Part shown: positions 15,401-23,882 of the stretch, piece after piece | Numbering within the stretch: the first letter of the stretch is position 1 | Layout of the letters: each line of letters opens with the position of its first letter | Assembly: GCA_964519335.1 (NCBI GenBank) | Contig: CAZFIA010000012.1 | Span: forward strand, 1-47,538 | Source: JALZVT01 sp964519335 | GTDB taxonomy: Bacteria > Pseudomonadota > Gammaproteobacteria > Pseudomonadales > Azotimanducaceae | Length of the DNA: 47,538 nucleotides | Direction of reading: 5' to 3' | Notes under the pieces: generated by a model | What the model saw: only the letters and a program-made list of their open reading frames with translations | What the model was told of the DNA's origin: nothing | The model's database searches: none | Program-made: the position numbers and the translations under genes

Positions 15401-16387
15401 GTGCGTATACTTGGCCTGTGTAATCCCGCGAGTGGCGCCCAACCAGAGCGGTTGGATGCGTTGAAGCGTTTTGCGAGTGCGGTAACGGGCGCCAGTGTCC
15501 AAATGAGCGTAGCCGCGACGCACAGTGCAACGGATGCCGAGTTAGCGCTAGCCGAAGCAGCACTCGAAGCAGCTGACATTTTGCTGATCAGCGGTGGTGA
15601 CGGCACCATCCAGCACGCCTTGTCCTGGTGTTTGCACGGCGAGCGATCGACTCCGTCTGCCCGGAGGTCGATCCCTCTGATCGCGCTGCTACCGGCAGGT
15701 TCAACCAACATGACCGCGAAGGACATCAATTCGAGCCGTGGCTGGCAGCGCTGTCTGGATCGATTTCTCGGTCATATCGATACCTCCGAGATTCTGCCCA
15801 ATGCGTCGCGTGAATTAGTTAATGTTCGCGATGGCGATCGGCTTCAAGCTGGTTTTTTTGTCGGTAGCGGTGCCATCGTTCGTGGCATTGAGTATTGCAA
15901 CAATGTGCTTTGGGCAGGTGGTGCAGCGCGGCAGGAACGAACAGCAGGCTTTGCGATGGCTCGAACGATCTGGGGGGTACTGCGCAAAACACCGCCGTTC
16001 GACCAGATTGATGCACTTAAGGTCCTGGCCAACGCAGAACAGCCGTCGGCAATTGAGCACCATCCGGAGGCTGGGGCGCTTTTGTTTGCTGCCTCGACTC
16101 TCGATCGGTTGTTGGTTGGCGTGAGACCGTTCTGGGGTGAGCAGAACGAACCCTTGCCCTATGTGCTAGTCGATCGTGACGCTAAGCTTTTGACAAATTT
16201 GCCTGGCTTGCTGGGCGTACCCGGATTCAGTCGCCCCGTGGCGGATGCAGGCTTTCACAGTCATAATTGCACAAATCTCGTGCTCCGCGCGGACAGCGCT
16301 TACGCCATAGACGGCGAGCTGTTTTCGCCGCAAGAGAGCAGTCTCGAGCTATCCGTTAGCGAGTCACTGCGTTTTCTTGAGCTGTAG
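15401..16387 (+). CDS. DAGK-family lipid kinase, candidate ceramide/sphingoid kinase
   Basis: 328 residues from GTG 15401. Seen: LCNPASG at the start, ISGGDGTIQHAL with the GGDGT nucleotide-binding motif at 65-69, LLPAGSTNM around 98-104 (the family's PxGTxN-like loop) and YAIDGELF near the C-terminus. This is the diacylglycerol/sphingosine/ceramide kinase catalytic layout. Because its neighbours make ceramide rather than diacylglycerol, ceramide is the preferred substrate, comparable to Caulobacter ceramide kinase CpgB (inference). The product would be an anionic ceramide phosphate. The next gene starts 10 bp downstream. Confidence 0.8.
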   Translation: MRILGLCNPASGAQPERLDALKRFASAVTGASVQMSVAATHSATDAELALAEAALEAADILLISGGDGTIQHALSWCLHGERSTPSARRSIPLIALLPAGSTNMTAKDINSSRGWQRCLDRFLGHIDTSEILPNASRELVNVRDGDRLQAGFFVGSGAIVRGIEYCNNVLWAGGAARQERTAGFAMARTIWGVLRKTPPFDQIDALKVLANAEQPSAIEHHPEAGALLFAASTLDRLLVGVRPFWGEQNEPLPYVLVDRDAKLLTNLPGLLGVPGFSRPVADAGFHSHNCTNLVLRADSAYAIDGELFSPQESSLELSVSESLRFLEL

Positions 16388-16397
16388 GAATAATTAG

Positions 16398-17117
16398 TTG
16401 CGCAAGCTGGTCGTAAAATTTGGCAAGTACTTGCTGCGTGGTTTGGGCCGTTTTCAAGCCCGTCATTCACTAATTGCCACCACACCCTTTATCGACAACT
16501 CGACGTTTTCCTGGGTTGCTGGCCTTGAGAATGATTGGCGCGACGTGCGTGTGGAGCTGGATCACGTGCTCGAACACCCCGAGGACATACCGGCGTTTCA
16601 CCAATTATCGCCGGATCAGAAACGGATCTCGAAAGGCGACAACTGGAAGACATTCCCGTTCTGGGTGTTTGGTAAACGGCTCGAAGATAACTGTGCCGTA
16701 TGTCCAAAGACGGCTGCGATGCTCGACACCATGCCGGACCTGCAGAACGCCTGGTTTTCCATTCTTGCGCCGCGGTATCACATACCACCGCATAAGGGCC
16801 CAACAAAAGCGGTGGTTCGGATGCATCTGGGATTGCGCGTGCCGGCGGAGCATGAGCAGTGCTGGATACGGGTTGATGAGGAGCGCTATGCGTGGCAGGA
16901 GGGAGAGGTGGTTTTGTTTGATGATACCTTTGAACACGAAGTACAAAACCACACCGATGAATTGCGGGCCGTGCTGTTTGTAGATGTGCTGCGACCCATG
17001 GATCGCCTGGGCAGATGGGTGAACTCAGCACTTCTCGCTCTGGTGCGTTCCTCTACTTATGTTCAGGCGCCGCTAAAAAATCTTCGCGAGTGGAATCGCG
17101 TTCATCCACCTCGCTAA
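16398..17117 (+). CDS. Aspartyl/asparaginyl beta-hydroxylase-type dioxygenase (LpxO-like lipid hydroxylase candidate)
   Basis: 239 residues from TTG 16398. The core reads YHIPPHKGPTKAVVRMHLGL, with the first iron His132 in PHKG and Arg141/His143 for 2-oxoglutarate, then FDDTFEHEVQN with the second iron His180. This is the Asp/Asn beta-hydroxylase fold, which lacks a carboxylate ligand. Bacterial members include LpxO, which hydroxylates the acyl chains of lipid A. Set between a lipid kinase and a GMC oxidoreductase in this cluster, hydroxylation of the ceramide acyl chain or long-chain base is a reasonable guess. No membrane helix is evident, though the N-terminus is basic and hydrophobic. Confidence 0.78.
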   Translation: MRKLVVKFGKYLLRGLGRFQARHSLIATTPFIDNSTFSWVAGLENDWRDVRVELDHVLEHPEDIPAFHQLSPDQKRISKGDNWKTFPFWVFGKRLEDNCAVCPKTAAMLDTMPDLQNAWFSILAPRYHIPPHKGPTKAVVRMHLGLRVPAEHEQCWIRVDEERYAWQEGEVVLFDDTFEHEVQNHTDELRAVLFVDVLRPMDRLGRWVNSALLALVRSSTYVQAPLKNLREWNRVHPPR

Positions 17118-17121
17118 TGCG

Positions 17122-18735
17122 GTGCTAATTGATCTAACCACCTACGACGGTCCGGCCGATGTTCATGCTGACGTCGCGGTAGTGGGTGGCGGCGCGGCTG
17201 GACTTACCCTTGCGAGAGAACTGCTTGGCGCGGGCAAGAAAGTGGTGGTGCTTGAAGGAGGTGGTGCAGACTTTGACGAAGCTACGCAGGCGCTGTATGC
17301 CGGTGCTGATCTTGGGATGGAATATTATCCGCTCGAAGATAGCCGGCTGCGCTTTCTTGGTGGCACAACAAATATATGGGGTGGCCGGTGTGTACCTTTG
17401 CAGCCCATAGACTTCGAAACGCGGAATTGGGTGCCGCACAGTGGCTGGCCGGTCAGCTATCAAGAACTGGATGTTTATTATCAGCAAGCCCACGCCGACC
17501 TTCAGTTGGGTGACTATGATTACAGCACCGAGTTGTGGGCGGGTCTGAATACTCGGGCCCCGGATTTTGACGAGGGGCTATTCGAGACGATGTTCTGGCG
17601 ATTTGACGAAAAGCGCGAACGCTTTGCGTCCCTTGCGCCGGATGAGTTGGCAAACCAGGCGAATTGTCAGTTGTTTCTGCATGCCAATGTTACCGCGCTT
17701 GCTGCAAGACCGGATGCTGATGGGCTTAGCGATATAACCGCAAAGTCTCTAAGTGGCCGGTCGATAAAAGTGCACGCTAGGAGCTACGTGTTAGCAACGG
17801 GAGCGATAGAAAACGCGCGTCTATTGCTTGCGTCTAACGAGCTTGAGCCGCAGGGTTTAGGTAATCGATACGATCAGGTAGGGCGCTACTTTATGGAGCA
17901 CCCGCACGCGCGAATCGCAACCGTTGAGCACGAAGATGCGATGATCGCGTATGCTGTTTGGGCAGCCTTCCGCAAGCGCTTTCGAGCGAACGCAGATCCT
18001 ATCGCCCCGGTTTTGCTGCCAAGCCCGGAGCTTCAGAAAAGTGAAGAGATACTAAATACTGCGCTAACCTTTAAGTTGCAGCGTCCGGCCACGCGTGGTG
18101 CGCCGCTCAATCGGCGCTTATACCTGAGTCTTAAGCATCAACTTAACCCTACCAAGACGGGCCGCGCGCTGTGGCATAGCTATCGCGCGGGAAAAGCGGC
18201 ACTGCAGCGCTCATTGCGCGATCGCTTTGAGCGCGCGCGCGTAAACATGGATTTAACTCAGTTGCACATCATGGTGCGCGCGGAACAGGCCCCCAACCCG
18301 ACTAGTCGTGTGGTACTCGGAAACGAATGTGATGCGCTGGGTGTGCCCCAGGCGAATCTGGACTGGCAGCTCAACGGCCAGGACACCCATACCTTGCAGG
18401 TTCTTAACAAGGTGCTCGAGAAGGAGTTTCGGCGCCTGGGCGTGGGAGAGGTGCATCCGGCAGCCTGGCTCGAGGCTCTCAAGCCGGGCCAGGTGAGTGC
18501 CTGGCCCGTTGACCCCTCGGTGGGTAACCATCCCATTGGTGGCTATCATCATATGGGCACTACCCGTATGAGCGCGGATCCACGCCACGGTGTGGTGGAT
18601 GCCGATTGCCGAGTCCATGGCTACACCAATCTCTATGTAGCCGGCAGCTCCGTATTCCCAACCGGTGGATGGGCCAACCCAACGCTCACGATCATCGCGT
18701 TAGCCCGAAGGCTAGGCCGCCACCTCTCGAACTGA
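17122..18735 (+). CDS. GMC-family FAD oxidoreductase
   Basis: 537 residues from GTG 17122. The FAD-binding Rossmann motif is VAVVGGGAAGLTLARELL (residues 18-35), followed by VVVLEGGG. Then FLGGTTNIWGG, YVLATGAIENARLLL and the C-terminal GGYHHMGTTRMS, with a catalytic His, and GWANPTLT, with the Asn partner. GMC enzymes oxidise alcohols to aldehydes or ketones, or act in reverse roles in membrane-lipid and sterol metabolism. Here it may act on the long-chain base or a hydroxylated chain; no 3-ketosphinganine reductase of the usual NAD type is seen nearby. Its start is 4 bp after the hydroxylase stop. Confidence 0.88.
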   Translation: MLIDLTTYDGPADVHADVAVVGGGAAGLTLARELLGAGKKVVVLEGGGADFDEATQALYAGADLGMEYYPLEDSRLRFLGGTTNIWGGRCVPLQPIDFETRNWVPHSGWPVSYQELDVYYQQAHADLQLGDYDYSTELWAGLNTRAPDFDEGLFETMFWRFDEKRERFASLAPDELANQANCQLFLHANVTALAARPDADGLSDITAKSLSGRSIKVHARSYVLATGAIENARLLLASNELEPQGLGNRYDQVGRYFMEHPHARIATVEHEDAMIAYAVWAAFRKRFRANADPIAPVLLPSPELQKSEEILNTALTFKLQRPATRGAPLNRRLYLSLKHQLNPTKTGRALWHSYRAGKAALQRSLRDRFERARVNMDLTQLHIMVRAEQAPNPTSRVVLGNECDALGVPQANLDWQLNGQDTHTLQVLNKVLEKEFRRLGVGEVHPAAWLEALKPGQVSAWPVDPSVGNHPIGGYHHMGTTRMSADPRHGVVDADCRVHGYTNLYVAGSSVFPTGGWANPTLTIIALARRLGRHLSN

Positions 18736-18823
18736 GTTGCTATCTGAGATCAGGACGAACGGGTGTGACGGGGGCGAGTAACCATGATAGTTTGCGCCGC
18801 TTGCCGCCAATTGAGTGTAACTA

Positions 18824-19549
18824 TTGAAAGCCATAATTCTTAGCGCCGGCCAGGGTCGCCGCCTACTCCCGCTCACCGAAAGCACACCCAAGTGCGCGCT
18901 CGATGTAGGCGGCAAGAGCGCACTGCAGTGGCAGCTCGAACAGATCTCGGCCACCAGCATCGACGAGGTGGTGGTGATGACAGGGTTTCATGCGGAAATT
19001 GTTGAAGGTATCGCGGCGGCATCGACAGGGGTTCCTGTTCGCACCACGCACAATCCGTTTTATGCCGCCTGCGATAATCTGGGTACCTGCTGGTTAGCGC
19101 GACCTGAGATGACCGGTGATTTTGTGGTGATCAATGGAGACACGCTATTTGAGGCCGCGATCCTTGCGCGTCTGCTTGAATCGAAAGCTGAAAATGCGGT
19201 TACCCTGGTTATCGATCGCAAGGGCGACTACGACGATGACGATATGAAAGTGGTAGAGAGCGATGGCAAACTTCTGCGTGTAGGAAAGAAATTGCCTGGC
19301 GAGCCGGTGAATGCCGAATCGATTGGCATGATGGCCTTTCGTGGTGCGGGTCCTGAATTGTTCAGCAACAAGCTCGACCTGATGATGCGTGACGAAACCA
19401 GTCTTAAGCGCTGGTATCTCTCTGCCGTTGACGAGATGGCGCAGGCGGGCGACGTAGGGGTTTGTTCAATCGAAGGCCTCGATTGGTGCGAGATCGATGA
19501 TGCAGCAGACCTGGCCCATGCAGCAACAGTAGTGGCAAACTGGACATAG
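18824..19549 (+). CDS. LicC-like nucleotidyltransferase (CTP:phospho-alcohol cytidylyltransferase type)
   Basis: 241 residues from TTG 18824. LSAGQGRRLLPLTESTPKCAL is the signature loop of sugar-phosphate/LicC nucleotidyltransferases; VVINGDTLF carries the metal-binding Asp, and GLDWCEIDDAADL is the usual C-terminal second-metal region. LicC makes CDP-choline from phosphocholine; related enzymes make other CDP- or GDP-linked precursors. A CDP-alcohol phosphotransferase lies 4.3 kb downstream, so the two may supply and transfer a head group (inference). An 88-bp spacer separates it from the GMC gene, with no clear promoter. Confidence 0.82.
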   Translation: MKAIILSAGQGRRLLPLTESTPKCALDVGGKSALQWQLEQISATSIDEVVVMTGFHAEIVEGIAAASTGVPVRTTHNPFYAACDNLGTCWLARPEMTGDFVVINGDTLFEAAILARLLESKAENAVTLVIDRKGDYDDDDMKVVESDGKLLRVGKKLPGEPVNAESIGMMAFRGAGPELFSNKLDLMMRDETSLKRWYLSAVDEMAQAGDVGVCSIEGLDWCEIDDAADLAHAATVVANWT

Positions 19550-19608
19550 CGCCTATTCTGGAGTAGCGCTTATTCTTGAATAGAGGCCGGTAAGAAGGGG
19601 TTGGTAGA

Positions 19609-20061
19609 ATGACTAATAAAACAATGCAGACCTTTGGTTATCCGCACACGCTTATCCGCGAGTACCAGCATTGGTGTGTGTTGTTGCGCCCAGCCCAGGT
19701 CACTCTCGGCTCTCTGGTGCTTGCGTGCAAAGACGAAGCGCAAAAATTTAGCGATATCTCAGCCGAGGCTTTTGCAGAACAAGCCGTGGTTGTTCAGGAC
19801 ATAGAGCGGGTGCTTAAGCAGTTTGTTGAATTTGAAAAGATGAACTACATGATGCTGATGATGGTTGATCCTGACGTGCACTATCATGTATTGCCGCGTT
19901 ACGCGGAACCGCGCAAGTTTAGCGGCGCCAAAGATCCTGCGCTCAAAGGCCTTGAGTTTGTTGATGCTGGTTGGCCAGCGTTGCCAACTCTCGCAGAGCC
20001 CACTGCCACCACGCCTGAACAAAACGCGGAGCTGGTGGATCATCTGAAGTCGATCTGGTAA
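19609..20061 (+). CDS. HIT-family nucleotide hydrolase/transferase
   Basis: 150 residues. The histidine-triad region is DVHYHVLPRY (His91, His93), where the first position of the classical HxHxH is Asp. YMMLMMVDPDVHYH and the upstream helices fit the HIT fold. HIT proteins cleave or transfer nucleotidyl groups such as Ap4A, AMP-lysine or CDP/ADP-sugars. The gene starts 59 bp after the LicC-like gene and could recycle nucleotide intermediates of head-group activation (inference). It ends 1 bp before the convergent LptA-like gene. Confidence 0.72.
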   Translation: MTNKTMQTFGYPHTLIREYQHWCVLLRPAQVTLGSLVLACKDEAQKFSDISAEAFAEQAVVVQDIERVLKQFVEFEKMNYMMLMMVDPDVHYHVLPRYAEPRKFSGAKDPALKGLEFVDAGWPALPTLAEPTATTPEQNAELVDHLKSIW

Positions 20062-20062
20062 C

Positions 20063-20683
20063 TCACTCCGGGTCGAATGTGGCCTCTACCCTTCTCTTGG
20101 GTTCAGGATTGGGTTCGGAATTGGATTCACGGTTGGGTTGGGTGACAATTTCGACTCCGCCACTGCCTGTAGCCACTAGTCTGCGCTCGGTGAGATCGTA
20201 ATCGATAGATGAACTGCGAAGCGTGTTGCGCTGTTCTTCGAGTACAGCATTGCCGCTGAGTTTTAGTCGGTCATTGTGACGGAAGTACTCCACCTGATCT
20301 GCCTTTGCATCCACCTCGATCTCACCCGTCTCGTCGATCATCCACACCCGGGCGGGTGTGTTCTGCGTACCTTGAACGGCGATACTTTTGGGGTCGGCAA
20401 CATCACCAAACAGCGTTGCGGTGTCTGCGCGGATGAACCAATCGGGCGCGTCGAGGCGAAAGTTGCCCTTGAAGTGCAAAGAACGCGGTCCTTTGCTGCC
20501 GTCTTCTAAAGTGTCGCGCGTCTCCCAGGCTTGATCTGCCCTGATTACGAGGGTCTCGCCGTCATCAAGATCGGGTGCTTCGATTGCCAGTATGGGCTGG
20601 GTGATCAGATTCAGGCCTGCGACGACGGCCATGGCCGCAGGGCCTACAATACAGCGGAACAGAGTTAGGAGAGAAACGCGCAT
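20063..20683 (-). CDS. LptA-like periplasmic lipid-bridge protein (OstA-like N domain)
   Basis: About 206 residues from ATG 20683; in-frame starts at 20722 (ATG) and 20725 (GTG) would add 13-14 residues. The N-terminus MRVSLLTLFRCIVGPAAMAVVAGL is a signal peptide or anchor. The mature part has LVIRADQAWE, LHFKGNFRLDAPDWFIRADTA and GNAVLEEQRNTLRSSSIDYDL, the beta-jellyroll repeat seen in LptA, LptC and LptD N-domains. A Glu/Pro/Asn-rich tail follows. It is divergent from lptF with only 4-43 bp between starts. With LptF and LptG it can form most of a trans-periplasmic bridge; no LptB ATPase or LptD is present here. Confidence 0.78.
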   Translation of the reverse strand: MRVSLLTLFRCIVGPAAMAVVAGLNLITQPILAIEAPDLDDGETLVIRADQAWETRDTLEDGSKGPRSLHFKGNFRLDAPDWFIRADTATLFGDVADPKSIAVQGTQNTPARVWMIDETGEIEVDAKADQVEYFRHNDRLKLSGNAVLEEQRNTLRSSSIDYDLTERRLVATGSGGVEIVTQPNRESNSEPNPEPKRRVEATFDPE

Positions 20684-20726
20684 CAGTGCGATAATAGGTA
20701 ATGCTTTGGCATAAAGCGACATCACC

Positions 20727-21779
20727 GTGATCGTAGATCGTTACATCACCCGACAAATCACATCTCCGATGCTGTTGATCATCGGCCTGCTGGTTGCGCT
20801 GTTTGTCACCTACAGCCTGACCCGATTTCTGACCGATGCTGCCACGGGTATTATGAACCTCGCCGAGGTCTCAAAAGTCACGGGTTATCGAGGCGCGATT
20901 GCTCTGGAGGTATTGATTCCGATCAGCCTCTACATCGCCATTGTGATGGGGCTGGGACGGCTCTACAGCGATTACGAGATGGATGCGCTGCGGAGCGCCG
21001 GTGTGTCTCGGGCGCGGTTGTTGCGGCCCATTGTACTGCTTGCCATTTTTGTGGCGGCTATCGTCTGGGTGGCATCACTAATCATTCGCCCCTGGGCCTA
21101 TAACAGCATCTATCAACTGGAGGCGCAGGCCGAGGCGTCTGATGAGCTCAGTCGCATAAAAGCCGGCCAGTTTTACCACTACGATGATCAAGATCGTACG
21201 GTTTTTGTCCGCAGCAGGGGCCGCAAGTCGGACGAGCTCGTTGGTGTATTTGTGCGCACGCGAACCGGTGATGCCGTTGAAGTGATTGCCAGTGCGACGG
21301 GAGTAGTCTCTGAGTTTGTCACGCCAACCGAGCACGAATTGCGGTTACTTGATGCGCGGATTTTGCGCGCCGAGCGAGATGACTTTAATCTGCTGGGAGA
21401 GTTTGCTGAGTTCCGCCTCAGTATTCCTGCGGCAGTTGTAACGCCGCCGCCCTACAAAAGTAAGTCGGCGTCCTCAGTGGCTCTTGCTGCGTCTGACGAT
21501 GCAGATGACAGCGCCGAGTTTCAGTGGCGCCTCTCCACCGGTTTATCTGCGTTGTTGCTTGCGCTGTTAGCCGTGCCGCTCAGCCACTCGCTGCCCCGGC
21601 AAGGTAGGTACGCCAAGGTAATGATTGCCGTTGGTATTTACGCCGCGTACTACATATTAATGGGCGTGGCCCGCACCTGGGTCGAACAAGGCACGCAACC
21701 CACCCTATTGTGGGTTCCAGTACTGCTATTCGTTGTCGTGATCATCGCCTACGCGCCCTGGCGCCGGGGCGAATTATGA
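20727..21779 (+). CDS. lptF: LptF-family permease subunit
   Basis: 350 residues from GTG 20727. IVDRYITRQITSPMLLIIGLLVALFVTYSL is the first helix typical of LptF/LptG. A second and third helix follow, including IVMGLGRLYSDYEMDALRSAGVSRARLLRP, the coupling-helix region that contacts LptB. A periplasmic beta-jellyroll (about residues 125-235) follows, then three C-terminal helices. LptFG with LptB extracts lipopolysaccharide from the inner membrane. Standard gammaproteobacterial lptFG lie beside pepA; here the setting is a sphingolipid cluster, so this may be a second, substrate-dedicated copy. The stop overlaps lptG by 4 bp (ATGA). Confidence 0.88.
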   Translation: MIVDRYITRQITSPMLLIIGLLVALFVTYSLTRFLTDAATGIMNLAEVSKVTGYRGAIALEVLIPISLYIAIVMGLGRLYSDYEMDALRSAGVSRARLLRPIVLLAIFVAAIVWVASLIIRPWAYNSIYQLEAQAEASDELSRIKAGQFYHYDDQDRTVFVRSRGRKSDELVGVFVRTRTGDAVEVIASATGVVSEFVTPTEHELRLLDARILRAERDDFNLLGEFAEFRLSIPAAVVTPPPYKSKSASSVALAASDDADDSAEFQWRLSTGLSALLLALLAVPLSHSLPRQGRYAKVMIAVGIYAAYYILMGVARTWVEQGTQPTLLWVPVLLFVVVIIAYAPWRRGEL

Positions 21780-22879
21780 TTCGAGCCCAGCTAGATCGTT
21801 ATCTGGTGAGCAGCATGCTCAAAGCCCTGCTTCCAGTGATGCTTATGCTGCTTTCGCTGTTCAGTTTTTTGGCCCTTGCAGAAGAGCTCGAAGATGTCGG
21901 CGAAGGGCGTTATGTCGCGATGGATGCCGTTGCCGTTGTGGGGCTTACCTTGCCCAATCGATTGCTCGATCTGCTGCCTGTAATGCTTCTGCTTGGCGCA
22001 TTGATTGGTTTAGGCGGGTTGGCGGGGAATTCGGAGCTTACCGCAGCACGGGCCGCAGGCCGATCGCCCTGGCAGCTCATGCGACCACCGTTGCTTACGG
22101 CGCTGTTGGTTGGTCTTGCGCTACTGGTCAGCGCACAGTTTCTGGTGCCTCTTGCCGAGCAGCGCGCTGAGCTACTGCGTTCCAAAGCCGTCGACGATGT
22201 TTCGGTGAACTCTCAGGGTGAAGCCGACAACACCTGGACGCGCAGCAACAATCAAATTGTGAAAGTAGGCACCATTGGTGAGGATGGCCTGCTCGAAGAC
22301 GTAGAAATATACAGTTTTGATGACGAAGGATTGCTCAGTGTTCGGCAGGTGGCCGCGGCTGAGGTGATCGGCGATAAGCAATGGCAGCTTAAGGACGTTC
22401 ACGTGTTGTCTGCGGGTGTGCTTACACAAGAGGCCGGCCAACCTGCTGTTGATGCCCCTCAAAATGATCTGCTTGCAGAACGTTGGCAGATAGATCTTGC
22501 TGAACGACGGATGGCTGTGCTCGCGCTGCCTGCGGCTTCACTAAGTCTGGTAGACCTCAGGCGGCGTATATTGCGCGGTGAAGACAATGAACTCGATGTG
22601 CACGGATTGCGGGTGTTGTTGTGGCAACGGCTGAGCTTGCCGCTCGCATCCATTGCCATGGTATTGCTTGCATTGCCCTTTGTGTTTGGATCAACTCGGG
22701 TGTTGTCGGTGGGTGAGCGTGTCACCTTTGGTGTGATCGCTGGCGTGGTGTTTTACCTGCTCGAACAGTCCAGTGCCCATTTTGCGGTCATCTATCGCCT
22801 AAACCCTGTCGTGATGGCGATATTGCCGGAGTGTCTTATCTTGCTGGTGGTTGGTAACTGGTTACGGCGCTTCGATTAG
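21776..22879 (+). CDS. lptG: LptG-family permease subunit
   Basis: 367 residues from ATG 21776, overlapping the lptF stop. It opens IRAQLDRYLVSSMLKALLPVMLML, then GNSELTAARAAGRSPWQLMRPPLL, the LptB-contacting segment; a periplasmic beta domain (about 125-265) and three terminal helices follow. It completes the transmembrane dimer with LptF. LptB and LptC are not adjacent and may be shared with the housekeeping system. The end overlaps the convergent phosphoesterase gene by 4 bp. Confidence 0.88.
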   Translation: MIRAQLDRYLVSSMLKALLPVMLMLLSLFSFLALAEELEDVGEGRYVAMDAVAVVGLTLPNRLLDLLPVMLLLGALIGLGGLAGNSELTAARAAGRSPWQLMRPPLLTALLVGLALLVSAQFLVPLAEQRAELLRSKAVDDVSVNSQGEADNTWTRSNNQIVKVGTIGEDGLLEDVEIYSFDDEGLLSVRQVAAAEVIGDKQWQLKDVHVLSAGVLTQEAGQPAVDAPQNDLLAERWQIDLAERRMAVLALPAASLSLVDLRRRILRGEDNELDVHGLRVLLWQRLSLPLASIAMVLLALPFVFGSTRVLSVGERVTFGVIAGVVFYLLEQSSAHFAVIYRLNPVVMAILPECLILLVVGNWLRRFD

Positions 22880-23757
22880 CGCTCCAAAAACTCAACGTCT
22901 TGAGTATTGGTGTTGCTAGCCTGGGAGTTTGCTTCGAACAACCGGCAGTTGAATCCTGAGTCGTTAAACTCAAGGAGGCGAAAGGAAGCCATGGCGTCGG
23001 GCTGTGTACTTGATGCGCTGGCGGTACAAAAACAGGGTGTATCGGCGACCCTGTAATTTAAGTTCTTATGCAAGTGTCCGTGTACCAGTGCGGTTAGCTG
23101 CCGTTGATGCTTGTGCATAAGCTGCTGCAGCGCTTGTGCGTCCAGCAAACTCTTACGTTCTTTGGCTAGCCCTGGCTCGGGTGGGTGATGCAGGGCAAGC
23201 AATGTGGCCTGTGTCTCTTTGTTTGCAGTTTCTGCGAGTAGTCGCTCGAGCTGTTGCCGTTGTGCTTCGCCAAGCTTTCCATCGGCGCGAGTGAGGGGAG
23301 CGGGGTAGGCCGTGGACAAGCCGAGGATCCGGACCTGATTTACCTGCAGCCGTCGGGGCCAGTGGTATTTGTCGTTGGTGGGTTCACCAAATACCGGCAG
23401 ATCGCCAAGCTCCTGCTGCCAGTTAGTATGCGAATCGGTGGCGTACAGATCGTGGTTGCCGGGCACAAGCAATACAGGTAATTGTTCGGCGAGCGCTTGT
23501 AACCAGGGGCGGATCTCTCGCATCTCCTGGGCCAGCCCGATGTGCAACAGATCGCCAGTTAAAACCAGCGCGTCAGGCGATTTAGCCAGTGCGGCTGTGA
23601 CCGTGGCCTCGAGCATCTGGTGCCTATGTCTGTCGCGGCGTTTACGACGCCATGAGAGGTAGCCAAGCGCGCGCTTGCTCAACAAATCGCCTGGCCGGAC
23701 AGAGGCGAGCGACGTTGTGTGAGGGTCAGTAAGATGAATAATGCGGGTAGTGGGCAC
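22876..23757 (-). CDS. Metallophosphoesterase (calcineurin-like)
   Basis: 293 residues from GTG 23757. The metal and catalytic motifs appear in order: HLTDPH near residue 8, GDLLH, GNHDLY, LHHPP and HGHLHK. This is the DxH-GDxxD-GNHD-H-GHxH pattern with the second Asp slightly shifted. The family includes cyclic-nucleotide, UDP-diacylglucosamine (LpxH-like) and ceramide-1-phosphate-type phosphoesterases, so in this location a lipid or nucleotide phosphate is a plausible substrate, but the sequence does not decide. It lies on the opposite strand between lptG and the CDP-alcohol phosphotransferase gene. Confidence 0.85.
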   Translation of the reverse strand: MPTTRIIHLTDPHTTSLASVRPGDLLSKRALGYLSWRRKRRDRHRHQMLEATVTAALAKSPDALVLTGDLLHIGLAQEMREIRPWLQALAEQLPVLLVPGNHDLYATDSHTNWQQELGDLPVFGEPTNDKYHWPRRLQVNQVRILGLSTAYPAPLTRADGKLGEAQRQQLERLLAETANKETQATLLALHHPPEPGLAKERKSLLDAQALQQLMHKHQRQLTALVHGHLHKNLNYRVADTPCFCTASASSTQPDAMASFRLLEFNDSGFNCRLFEANSQASNTNTQDVEFLER

Positions 23758-23882
23758 GTTGGCGTGGTTTATCTCTAGTGTGGTGGGTAGATGCTCTTTG
23801 CTCGGTAGAAATAGGGCGAACCGGTTATACTTATTAGGCTTCTGCCAATGCCTATTCTGTCTTAGTTGTGAACCTTAACACC

